From assembly GCA_035582835.1 (NCBI GenBank), contig JAYKAV010002955.1, positions 1,725,190 to 1,789,189 of the forward strand: DNA of 64,000 nt, read 5' to 3'. A model generated the notes under the pieces. That model ran no database searches and had not been told where the DNA came from. It saw only the letters and a list, made by a program, of their open reading frames with translations. Source of the DNA: Phoebastria nigripes. Its lineage: Eukaryota > Chordata > Aves > Procellariiformes > Diomedeidae. How positions within the stretch are numbered: the first letter of the stretch is position 1; every line of letters begins with the position of its first letter. Below, in pieces: positions 1 through 10,398 of this stretch. The position numbers were made by a program, and so were the translations under genes.

Positions 1-183
1 GAATGAATTCCTTGTTTTGCTTTGCTTGCGTGCGCGGCTTTTGCTTTCCCTATTAAACTGTCTTTATCTCAACCCATGAGTTTTCTCACTTTTACCCTTC
101 CGATTCTCTCCCCCATCCCACCTGGGGGGAGTGAGCGAGCGGCTGCGTGGTGCTTAGTTGCTGGCTGGGGTTAAACCACGACA
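1..183 (+). mobile_element. 3' part of an ERVL-like LTR, cut by window edge
   Basis: It matches 10,211-10,393 of the complete solo LTR over the same 183 bases with roughly 16 mismatches, about 91% identity. It shares the ATTAAA signal (52-57) and the terminal GGTTTAACC-like end (GGGGTTAAACCACGACA). The upstream part lies outside the window. It is the terminal part of an old endogenous-retrovirus LTR; no retroviral coding sequence is present. Confidence 0.85.
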
Positions 184-2310
184 CAGAAATAGTAGGAGGG
201 CTTCCAGGGGGGGCATGGCTAACTCAATTGGGTCTCTTCAGTCTGCAATGGAAGGGAGATAATATCACAGTCTATATAAAATCTTCAGTGGTCCAAATAA
301 GGAACAGGAATCAAGATTGTTCGCTAACTTACCAGACACGAGAACTGAGGTACATCAAATGAAAGTAGAACTTGGAAGGCTCAGAACAAACAAAAGGAGA
401 TATACCATCTATAGTTAAGCTAGAAGAAGTCTTTGCTTCAGGATATTGTGGATACCAAAACTTTGCATGGCCTTAAAAAGCAACTGAAGAATCATCAAAG
501 ACTCTTGATCTAGCTCAGCAAGTTCCTGACTTGCAAGTTGCTGGAGCTGGGAAGGTATTTTGGGGAAATGCAGAACGTGTTTGCCCTGTTCTTGCTCTCT
601 TCCTACTCACATACTATCAACTGCTGTCAGAAACTGCTGGACTAGGTGGAGCTTTCATCCGACCCAGTATCGGGTTTTATATACTTATGATTATTTTAAC
701 GTAGTGAGCCTGATAATATTACCTCCCAACCCCAGATCATCCAACTGTTATAATCTCCCCAAACTATTTCAGATTATTAAGTAATTGTGTAGGATTTCTG
801 CACCTCCTTTTTGTCTTTGCCTTAATTCCTTCACCGTTTTGTGTACCTTAGTATTATGTTTAAGCCCACATGCATTTTTGGCACTGCCCACTATTTTGAA
901 AAAAAAATCTCATTAGAAGTCTTTAATGTGTTCTTCCCAGAAGCATTAAAAACAAATTAATGCTTGTAGGTGTACTGCCTTTCTCACTTCCAGGGGAATG
1001 CAGGTCGTCAGTGGAACCCTAAATACAACCTAGATGGAAGGAGTAATCTTATATGTAGTGTGCTGCTCTAGAGGAAATTAATACATTGTATTGCAGAGAA
1101 GTCAGTGGTCAAAATGGGTGGATGCAAAGCAGTTTGTTATTCTTCAAACATCTAAGTTGGCTTTGTGAATTAAGGGGAAACAGGATAGAAATATTCATAC
1201 TTCCCATTTTAACTGATGCAGACAGGCTTAGGACTATTGGAGTAAAGATGTGTCAATACAAATATGTAACTTATAATGATGATAGACCAGATACAATTTG
1301 TGTCCTTTTGAGTTTCTTTTTCCTAGAAGAAAATATTTTCATGCAGTTCATTGTTTTAAGTCTATTAATAATTGTACAAAGCCTTAACAGCAGAGATTGT
1401 AATGTATATATTAATAATGCATTTGCAGAGAAAAATATATTAATGCTTTCCTAAATGCTCAATTAAGCAATTACCTAATGCCACAAAGCATTAGTAATAG
1501 ACAGCAAGTATAACCTTAAATCATTTTATGAGATTGTAGATGTCTACGAGTTTTTCTAAGAAGTCTAAGAGAGAAGAGGATGTGGAGGGAAGCAGTCTGA
1601 GAGGAGAAAAGCATCCAGCCCGCTGTGACAAACAGCCTTGGGAGGTTGACGCAAGCTCTTTCTCCGTGGCTCAACTGGCCAAGAGGCATACCTTGGCCAC
1701 AAGACTGTGAACTGCCACTACCAGGAATATTAAATACGATCACATCAGCCTTAGCCAAAAGGAAGACTTTTCTGGCTTCTTTCTTCCCCTTCTTTCTCCC
1801 TTGCCCCAACCCTTCCTCGAAATGTCCATGTTAAAATGGAAACTGAATCAATCTAAAACAGCAAGCAAAAGAAGCAAGTCTGTAGATTTGTTTAGCAAGC
1901 TTTCTTTTGAACTTAGGTAAATTTTGCCTTTTTTATTCTAGAACATTACTAATTCCTATGCAGCTCCTTTAGCAGTTATCTTTAAAACCCAATAAAAATC
2001 ACTGATACAATTTGTCATTTTTTTCCTGAATTTTGTTTAGGCAGATTAGTAGATTTCTTCAGAGTAAAGTATAAGCACTTATCACCTGCTGGTTTAAATT
2101 CCAATACCGTGGTTTTGATCAGCCTGTTTACTTAGCATATCTGCTGTAACCTTTGGCGTATCTGAAGCAGGGACCTAAAAAAAGAGTTGTTTAATGGGAA
2201 ATATGTACACACCACAGACCACACTCTTTTTGTGCCATTCTTTATCAGTTAAGCAAACTTTCAAGTCACCTTGTCTACCATTTTTTAGATAAGCTACTCT
2301 GCAGATAAAC
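184..2310. other. Intergenic, no gene recognised
   Basis: AT-rich unique sequence between the LTR end and the CR1. The open frames here (up to 122 codons at 1,086-1,454) show no known domain and no gene-like context. Confidence 0.6.
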
Positions 2311-2328
2311 TTAAATGACATACATTAG
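2311..2328. repeat. Left flanking direct repeat of CR1 copy
   Basis: TTAAATGACATACATTAG; it matches 3,851-3,868 at 17 of 18 bases (C versus G at the ninth base). It sits exactly at the 3'-tail side of the CR1. Confidence 0.8.
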
Positions 2329-3850
2329 GATCATATGGCAATTCAGGTTAGAATGGACCTCAGGAGGTCTCTTCTCCACTCTCCTCCTCAAAGCAGGGTC
2401 AGCTCTGAGGTCAGACCAGGTGGCTCAAGATGTTATCCAGTCAGGGCTTGAAAATCTCCAAGGATGGAGTTTGCACAACCTCCCTAGGCAACCTGCCCCA
2501 CTGTTTGGTGTTGTCACAGTAAAAAATTTTTCCTTCTGTCTAGTCAGAACCTCTTGTGTTTCAGCTGATGCCTGTTGTCTCTTCATCCTCACACGATGGA
2601 CCCCAGTGAGGAGCCTGGCTCCATCTTCTCGATGACTTCCTCACAGGTTCTGGGGGACTGCTATCAGATCTCCTATGTATCTCTTCCCCAGGCTGGACAA
2701 GTTTCCAGTTTCCTCAGTCTCTCCTTATGGGGCATGTGCTTTAGCCCTCAACCATGTTGGTGGCCTCCTCCAGATGTCTAATTTAAAGTGCTAGGTAGAG
2801 GGGTATCATCGATCTACTGCCTATGATCCTGTTAATATCGCCCAGGATGCTTTTTGGCCGCCTTTGCTTCCAAGGCACACTGCTGGCTCATGTGTAGCTT
2901 GCTGTCTACCAAGATCCCAGCTCCTTCTCAGCAGAGCTGCTCCCCACCCAGTCATTCCCCAGCCTGCGTTGTTGCCAGGGGTTCTTCCTTCCCCGGTCCA
3001 GGGCTTTCCATGTGTCCTTGTTGAATTTTGTAAGGTTTCTGTTGTCCCATTCCTCCAGCCTGTGTAGGTCCTTCTGAGTGGCAGCCCTGCCCTCAAGTAT
3101 GTGGACTGGTCCTCCCAACCTGGTGTCACCTGCAGTCTTGATGAGAGTGCACTCTGTCACCTCTTCCAGGTCATGGATAAAGATGTTAAACAGAACAGGT
3201 CGCAGGATAGACCCCCGCAGTACTCCACTTTTTAGCAGCCTCCAAGAGCAGTACACCCCATTAACTACTCTCTGAGCTTGATCATCCAACCAGGTGTTTA
3301 CCCATTGTGTTGCCCACCCCTGCAGACCATAACATCCTAACTTGGATACAAGAATATTGTCAGAGACACTGTTGAAAGCTTGATAAAGTCAAAGTAAATG
3401 GCATCCGCGGCTCTCCCCTCATCCACAAATCTAGTCATTTTATCATAGAAGGGAATCAAGTTGGTCAGGCATGAATTACCCTTGGTAAATCCAGACCTTT
3501 TCCCAGTCACCTTCTCCTTCAGGTGCCCAGAAATGTGCTCCAGGAGGACATGCTCCATGATTTTCCCAGGGTCCGAAGTGAGACTGTTCCACCTGTTTTC
3601 CCCACATTGAACTTTTGGCCTTTTTTGAAAATGTGTTTGGCATTTGCCCTTTTCCAGTTGTTGGGGTCTTCCACCAATCTCCATGACCTTTCAAAGATGA
3701 CAGAGAGTGGCCTTGCAAGGACATCAGCCACTTCTCAGCACCACGGATGCAGCCTGTCAGGTCCTATGGACTTGTATGGGTCAAGTTCTCTCAAGCAATC
3801 CCTTGACTTGACCTTCATCCATTGCTGTGTAAGTTGCCCCACGCGTACAT
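2329..3850 (-). mobile_element. 5'-truncated CR1 LINE copy, reverse orientation
   Basis: Read on the minus strand it runs from degraded ORF2 (near 3,850) through the 3' UTR to the CR1 3' tail at 2,329-2,341. Translated remnants include CLTNLIPFYDKMTRFVDEGR and RVVNGVYCSWR...SGVLRGSILRPVLFNIFIHDL, typical of the CR1 reverse transcriptase. The catalytic FADD-type motif is decayed to TAGD (near 3,125-3,136) and the motif A aspartate region is also broken, with frameshifts throughout. It is a dead copy. It is flanked by an 18-bp near-perfect direct repeat. Confidence 0.9.
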
Positions 3851-3868
3851 TTAAATGAGATACATTAG
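3851..3868. repeat. Right flanking direct repeat of CR1 copy
   Basis: TTAAATGAGATACATTAG; partner of 2,311-2,328. It sits at the truncated 5' end of the CR1 and is a probable target-site duplication. Confidence 0.8.
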
Positions 3869-5516
3869 TATGTTACAGCTAAGTCATGGCAAGCCTATGT
3901 TAGTTCACCCCCATGCTCGGACATACAAAATACAGCCAATTTGGGGTGCCAACTTAGCAAAGCAGAACTAGTGTCTTCACTGATTCAGGCTGCTGTGAAC
4001 TGATAGAAAAGCACCATGCTGTTGAGGAAACCACCACTGTAATGTTCACAGCAGCTTTTCTTGAGGTAAACCAGATATGCAGTGATTAAAACAGTGAAAA
4101 GGAAGAGGCTAGCGAGACCAGGATTGAAAGAAACCTCCTGTCCCTTCCTCTCTGCAGCCTCCAAGAGCACCTCTGGTACCTGGGCTATATTCAAGACGAG
4201 CCAGAGATCCACGGCAAAAAATAGTTCCTTAGTGTGAGCAGCAGAATGGCGACTTGCTATGAGTAAGGCTAAATTGCCGCAGATAGTAAATAGATAAAAC
4301 AGAGAACTGCACTAAGGCTACAGCTGCCAGGCACAAACTCTGTCAGGCTGATGTAGAAGATGTAAAGCTGTTGTAGAAGGGGAAAGTGCTTATTAGCTCT
4401 GTTCCAGGGCTGAGAGGGCTTCTTTTCAGGTGGTGGTAAGATCTGGGAAACTGAGCAGATGTGCAAGCTGTTGATTGCTTTAGTGTATGCTTTCCCAAAA
4501 GTGTTTTTACCTAATATAAAGTCCTAAGTTAACTCTGTCTGGGCATAACATACATAACTCATAACTGGGCAGCAGTGCTACAACCGCTGAGTTGCATCAC
4601 ATCAGTAGGGCAGGTCCCAGAGAGCTGCCCTGAAATCAAAGTCTATGGCTTTGCTTTGGGAGGAGGGGGATATTTGCTTACAGGAGACATTGAAGGGTGA
4701 CCATTGACCTCCAACCAACCAAACACACCCAAACATTTCTGTTTCTATTGCCATGTGTTGTATTTTCTCTGCTTTCTGTGAGCCCAAAGGAGTAATGAGG
4801 AGGAGGAAAGAGCTGATTTAGCGTTGCCTGACAGATGCAAGAGCAATTACCAGAACCCATCAAGGCTTTTCTCAGCTGTGGAAAGCATGAAGAGCGTATT
4901 TTGACAATGTGCCATAGGCAGACAGGGTCCTGCTTTGTGTTACATTGTGAATAAATAGTGCCTGGCCGTGTCAGGAGTTTATGCAGGGTTTTCAGGATCT
5001 GCTGAGGATCTGTCATTGAAGAGTTTCTTTTACTTCTCTGAACTGCATAACAAATTAAATAAAGCGTGCTCTCTGCAGCACACAGTTTTCCTGTGCCATA
5101 ATAGGAATCAGAGCAGGACAAAACAATTAAAAAGCTTGAAAAAGAACAGGCAAGATGGAGGCCGTGCGAGGGACAGATCAAAACAGTCCCGTTTTCATAT
5201 CGTGGAGATGTGAGACTGCTCGCTGGTGCCCAAAGGGGAAGGGTGCAAGCTGTGAGAGCAGGGGGTTATCCAGGCTGCACTGGGCAGTTTTGACATCTCG
5301 CATACTGAGCATAGCAATCCCACAGCTGATCCCTTCTCTCCAGAAAATTTACCCCAGCAAATGTCTCCATTCCCTTGCCCTGTGCCAAACCCAGCAGGGC
5401 AGCATGGTCTGGGACCCACTACCCGTGATGTCTGTGTGTTTCTGTCTGCCATCATGTGGTCAGACGTGTAGCCCATGCATGACCAGAGCATCTTCTGAGC
5501 AGGTCCAAACGATCTC

Positions 5517-5544
5517 CTTCTTTCTTTCTTTCTTTCTTTCTTTT
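5517..5544 (+). repeat. CTTT tetranucleotide microsatellite
   Basis: About seven tandem CTTT units with clean borders; a potentially variable locus. Confidence 0.95.
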
Positions 5545-6490
5545 CCCCCATTGTCAGCATCAGGTTTTCTTTTGAAGAGTACTCATCAAAAGCAGGCCAC
5601 TCCAAGTCATTGTCAAATCAGATTATTTTGGTTCAACAGCTCACAGAAAAAAAGCTTCCCTCCACTTTTTCTCTGTATATCTGGGTAGATGTTACAACAA
5701 GGGCCAGTGGGCGCCCATGTCTTGCCCTAATAATACAGAGGCAGGAGGCAGGGGGGTGCATTTAGAGCTGGGGGCTCAGCAGTGCTTCTAGGACCCCCCC
5801 TTTGGAGGGCAGACTCACCTGCCAGCCTCTCCACTGCAGTAAGACCACCAACACTTCCTGCGTGTGGAAGATGTCTTATCTTGACAGAAGAAATAAAGCT
5901 GCTCTTCCTAGAAATGTACAAATGTTAAATCACACTCGCTCGCTAATATCACTGAAGTTGTGCCAGAGAACAAAAGAGACGCCTGGGCCAAGATAAATCA
6001 ACGCTGAAAACAGAGAAGAGCATTATTTGCCAGCTAGGCTGGTGAGCCAGTTCAAAACCAAATGCCCTGAGCCAACACATGCCATTTCTACCCTTCCCAC
6101 TGCTGCCAGATGACTTGCTTAAGATGTGGCATTTCAGGTTGAGAAACAGAAATGATGTGGTTTTGACATTGTGATAGATTTATAGAGAATTCTTCCTGCA
6201 AAAGCATGTAACCTGAAAACCCAGTTGCAGGATTGCTTGGAGGCATCTTTGGACCTTCTCCATGCTTTGGATGCTCAGTGTGTTGTGACATGTCTTTACT
6301 TTGACTTAAATTTGCATTGTCTATTCTTTCTATTTTTGTTTCCATTTTGTTTTTATTTCTGTTGAAAAAAAAAAAAAAAGCATCTTTGGAATGCATGTTG
6401 GTTTCTGAACCCTCTCTTTCTGCTGAAAGGTTTGTTCCTGAGAGACAGTGGCCAAAGCCTGCGAGCTCCTGGCTGTTCAGATGCTGTAAG

Positions 6491-6540
6491 GCAGAAGTAT
6501 ATATACGTATATACTTCTGCATATATATACCAGAAGTATA
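6491..6540. repeat. Triple-arm inverted repeat (competing hairpins)
   Basis: Arm 1 GCAGAAGTATATA (6,491-6,503) pairs perfectly with TATATACTTCTGC (6,508-6,520). The same middle arm (TATACTTCTG, 6,510-6,519) also pairs perfectly with CAGAAGTATA (6,531-6,540). Confidence 0.85.
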
Positions 6541-8909
6541 AATACAGCTCTGTAGCCAGGGCAAAAGGAAATACTGCCAGTCTAGTCTTTGCTTTCAAGA
6601 AGAGTGTTGAATGAGAAACCATGGAAATAATTCATGGGAAGGATGCTGTGTTTTAAAACACAATCAGAAACATATTTTGTTATTTTTGCAATGTTTGTTA
6701 TCAAAAAAGCTATCATTCACCTTGCTTGAATATTATTCTTATTTTTAAGCCTTGCATAGTAACATGTGTGATCTCCATGAGCTGACAACTACGGGACACT
6801 AGTTCTACAGGAATATGGTGAATACTTAGGATGGACTGATGTACTCTGGGAGCATGTGAACGTGACGGAAGTTCACATTGTGGGAACCCCGCCGAAATGT
6901 TGCCTTGCTTTGCCGAGAGCCTTCTGCCTTGCAGATAGAAGAGGATGTCACCAAGTCTCTTGTAATGTACCACAAAGGCTGCCCATTCCTGCCCTGCATT
7001 GCAGCACCAAGCCTGAGAGAGGGACCAGGNCTTTTCCCGGCTTTTCCCTTTGCCCCAGCAGTGCTGCCATATCATCCCCTTCAGCAGCATTGCCGTTTCC
7101 CTGCCAGGTCCCTCTTTGCCCATAATCCCTTCTATCCAAACAGCAATTTNCATCCCTCTGGCGGTGCCTGCAGCGCTCCCTTCCCTGGCAAGCTGAGCTA
7201 AGCCAGGACATTTCCTTCTCTAGGAAGCAACCCAAGGTTAACCCAAGCATTTTTATTTTTAGCTGAGACTTTAACTGGCCGGGAATCTGTGCGCTGGGAA
7301 TGCTAGCAGGAAGAGAGGTCTTTCCAAAACCTATGGGAAATATTAAGGTGGAAGAGAGACTGGTTGCTTGAATGCCCCTTTACAGACTTTTCTTTCTCCT
7401 CTGATTAGAGACCAGTGAGCCCTTTCTTATCCCTAAAGTTAGTTTTTATAAATAATTCCCTTTTTAGGTCTGGGGCAGCATTCAAAAATCCAAACAGAGC
7501 TGCCAATGCCGCAGAGCTAAGGCATGGCAGCATCACTGCGGTGGTGGTGCCGATACCGCAGCGTGACAGGCGCCGGAACAGCTGAATGACACTGCGGTTC
7601 TTCCTCTGAAAGTGGTTCCAATTCACTTGTCAGGAGGTTTTCTGGCACTGCTGAAAGCAAGGCAACAGGCAGCAAGCTTTGTCAGTAGGACTTCGGGGAT
7701 GTCAGTCTGGCCTTTGGTGTGTAATCCCTTACAAAGATTATAACTGCTTTAATTAGGGATGTGAACTTTTCTGTTTGCTTGGGGTTTTTTTTCACAGAGG
7801 CATCCTACCAGGAAAAGCCACAAATATTTTAGTATAAACATGCTCACATCGTTATAGTTTATTTCCCTCCCCAAATGGAAATGCACTTATATCACTATTA
7901 AATACTTACTGCTTTGAAGTTTACTAGTTTAAAAGCATTAGAAAGCAATGCATTAACAAGCGCGAGGATGAAGTGGCTTCAGAGGAAATGCAGCATTTGC
8001 GTATTATCCTCATTTTCTGTTCGATAACAAACAAGAAGCACTAAGGACATTCACCACCACTGTGGCCAAGCTCAGTCTTTAAGCTTTGGTAGTGAAAAGG
8101 TGTTTTCTGTGACTTCCTTATTTTGGCTGAAAGATTGGTGGGATGACTCTCCCAGAGCATTTGCTGGAGTATCTTCTCCCAGTGGTAACTGCACGTGCTG
8201 TGGTTATGTTGACAAATGTTTCTACCATAGCCTGTAATGAAATGCCCTTATAAAACTCATTCCAAATGTCCCCCCTGATTTTAGGAGGTGTTCGATGGAG
8301 TCACAGATGATTGTGGGGCTCCTACTTACAGTGTGCAGTCTCCTCACCCTGCTGCAGACCTTGCTACATGAAGGAGGGTGAATCCTACCTTAAACGTGCC
8401 TGTTTCTCTTGGCTGCTGCAAAAGGAAGCGCAGAGCATCAGGCTCAAATATCCACATCGCTGTGGGAGGCCTGGAGATTGGGTCAGATGAACCTCAGGGG
8501 AAACCAGCATCACATTTCAGATAAGCAACATCAGGCAAGCAGATACACGGACCTTGCCTTAAGCAAGGTTGAACAGTATTAAAAGACTAGAGTGGAAAAG
8601 AAAACAGAAAAAAAAAGCTCATGTAATTAGGCATGTAACAGGGATCTGCAGACTGGAGATGAAAAAATGCGATGCTTCAGATGGCTCATGCATGAGCATG
8701 GCTGTGAGTCACCTATTCGCAGCTTTTCTTCAGCAGCAGCAGCAAGCAGAGGTATAAAAATTAATCTGAGTTCTTAGGGAGTAGCCTGTTTGCAAACCAC
8801 ATAGAAGAGCCATAGAATATGGCTATTTAAATCACATTAGAGTTATAAATTTTGCTGATAATGTAGTTGTATTGTCTGGTAATTATATTCATATCTATAT
8901 TCTTCCAAT

Positions 8910-8938
8910 CACTTACCCTGTGTTGGGGAGGGTAAGTG
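8910..8938. repeat. Perfect 10-bp inverted repeat
   Basis: CACTTACCCT (8,910-8,919), a 9-base spacer, then AGGGTAAGTG (8,929-8,938). Confidence 0.85.
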
Positions 8939-9794
8939 TTTTATTGCTTCTGATGAAAGATATGAAGAGTAAGGTGGATAACTATTTAGAAAATGAGGTC
9001 TTCGGCTTTCTTTTAAATCAATATTACTACTATTTAATTAGTGGTAAGAAAACAGAGCTCAGTTTACTTGCCCCAGCCACCTTTACTTATCACTAGCAAA
9101 AAAATGGGCCTTTAATACAGCAGAAAAGCTTCTAAGAAATCTGCTGAATATGTAATCTAATCCAACGTAGGCACCCTTAGTCATTCTTATCTTTGGAAAT
9201 GATATGGTTTGACATTCCTCATGTGTGGAGATGAAGGTGGGATGAAGAGGTTTTGGCCTAGAAGTCCTAGAAGTCTCAGGCCATGAGAGCTTCTCAGCAT
9301 CAGCTTCATAAACCCCCATGGACAGCAGATACAGGCTGGGTAAAGAGGGCTTTTTAGCACCTCAGAGCAACAATTTCATTTTCTTTTTAACCACAAATGA
9401 CTACAACTTGTTTTGCAGTAAATCTGCTATAGCTTTTCATTGGATAAAGTCATCTAAAAAAAAAAAAAGAAAAAAAACTTATCCACTTTAAGCCCCTTTT
9501 TCATCAGTAACGCACTAAAAATGGTGTTTTCACATGTCCTTTTAAGTGACATTTCTCCAGCCATCCTGTAGCAAATTCTGATAGAACCAGTGTCTTGCTC
9601 CTCTGGCTGTCTACTTGCAATAACACTGCCAAAAATATTTGCAACCACAAGACTTAGCTGTGAGGCCAGTTTGACGTCTAATACCAATGATCATTTCATT
9701 GTTTTACACTTTTACACTTGCTTTTACCTGATGCTCTATGTACAACTGGCCAGATCCTTCTCTATTCCCCATTTTGAGGGCATGTGAGACGTTG

Positions 9795-9799
9795 CATCC
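9795..9799. repeat. Left target-site duplication of solo LTR (CATCC)
   Basis: CATCC directly before the LTR TG; identical to 10,394-10,398. Confidence 0.85.
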
Positions 9800-10075
9800 T
9801 GTGCTGGTTTTGGCTGGGATAGAGTTAATTTTCTTCATAGAAGCTAGTATGAGGCTATGTTTTGGATTTGTGCTGGAAACAGTGTTGATAACGCAGGGAT
9901 GTTTTCGTTATTGCTGAGCAGGGCTTACACAGAGTCAAGGCCTTTTCTGCTCCTCACCCCACCCCACCAGCGAGGAGGCTGGGGGTGCACAAGAAGTTGG
10001 GAGGGGACACAGCCGGGACAGCTGACCCCAACTGACCAAAGGGATATTCCATACCATATGGCGTCATGCTCAGCA

Positions 10076-10082
10076 CATAAAG
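10076..10082 (+). promoter_or_regulatory. TATA-like box in solo LTR
   Basis: CATAAAG located about 180 bases before the LTR ATTAAA signal. A promoter role is inferred from LTR layout only. Confidence 0.4.
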
Positions 10083-10261
10083 CTGGGGGAAGAAGAAGGA
10101 AGGGGGGACGTTTGGAGTGATGGCGTTTGTCTTCCCAAGTCACCGTTACGCGTGATGGAGCCCTGCTTTCCTGGAGATGGCTGAACACCTGCCTGCCGAT
10201 GGGAAGGAGTGAATGAATTCCTTGTTTTGCTTTGCTTCCATGTGCAGCTTTTGCTTTCCCT

Positions 10262-10267
10262 ATTAAA
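10262..10267 (+). promoter_or_regulatory. LTR polyadenylation signal ATTAAA
   Basis: ATTAAA in CCCTATTAAACTGTC, conserved at the same place (52-57) in the other LTR copy. Confidence 0.6.
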
Positions 10268-10393
10268 CTGTCTTTATCTCAACCCACGAGTTTTCTGACT
10301 TTTACTCTTCCNATTCTCTCCCCCATCCCACTGGGGAGGAGTGAGTGAGCGGCTGTGCGGGGCTTAGTTGCTGGCTGGGGTTAAACCATGGCA

Positions 10394-10398
10394 CATCC
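10394..10398. repeat. Right target-site duplication of solo LTR (CATCC)
   Basis: CATCC directly after the LTR CA; identical to 9,795-9,799. Confidence 0.85.

Larger units (their letters stand above)
3869..9794. other. Intergenic, no gene recognised
   Basis: Apart from the CTTT microsatellite, the inverted repeats at 6.5 and 8.9 kb and A runs near 6,364 and 9,459, I see only unique sequence. The frames of 130-180 codons at 4,678-5,688 lie on both strands over the same bases and look like chance. Confidence 0.6.
9800..10393 (+). mobile_element. Complete solo LTR, avian ERVL-like
   Basis: A 594-bp element that starts TGTGCTGGTTTTGGCTGGGA and ends CCATGGCA (TG...CA). It is flanked by perfect 5-bp duplications CATCC (9,795-9,799 and 10,394-10,398), the size typical of ERVL (class III) insertions. 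It holds a TATA-like CATAAAG at 10,076-10,082 and an ATTAAA polyadenylation signal at 10,262-10,267, about 180 bases apart, consistent with a U3-R-U5 layout. No internal viral sequence remains, so it arose by LTR-LTR recombination. The family assignment is from recognition of a common bird LTR and is not a database result. Confidence 0.9.

Noticed and set aside
4678..5688. Frames of 136-177 codons near 5 kb on both strands
   Set aside because: They overlap each other on opposite strands, include a CTTT microsatellite translated as Phe-Leu-Ser repeats and match no protein family I recognise.
6491..6520. MicroRNA precursor at the 6.5-kb hairpin
   Set aside because: The stem is only 13 bp with a 4-base loop, too short for a typical animal precursor.
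6088..6622. 158-codon minus-strand frame near 6.3 kb
   Set aside because: It contains the A run as a Phe stretch and the 6.5-kb hairpin as Tyr/Ile repeats; no domain is visible.
184..9799. Possible full-length endogenous provirus between the two LTRs
   Set aside because: No gag, pol or env-like translation lies between them, and the right LTR has its own complete target duplication.
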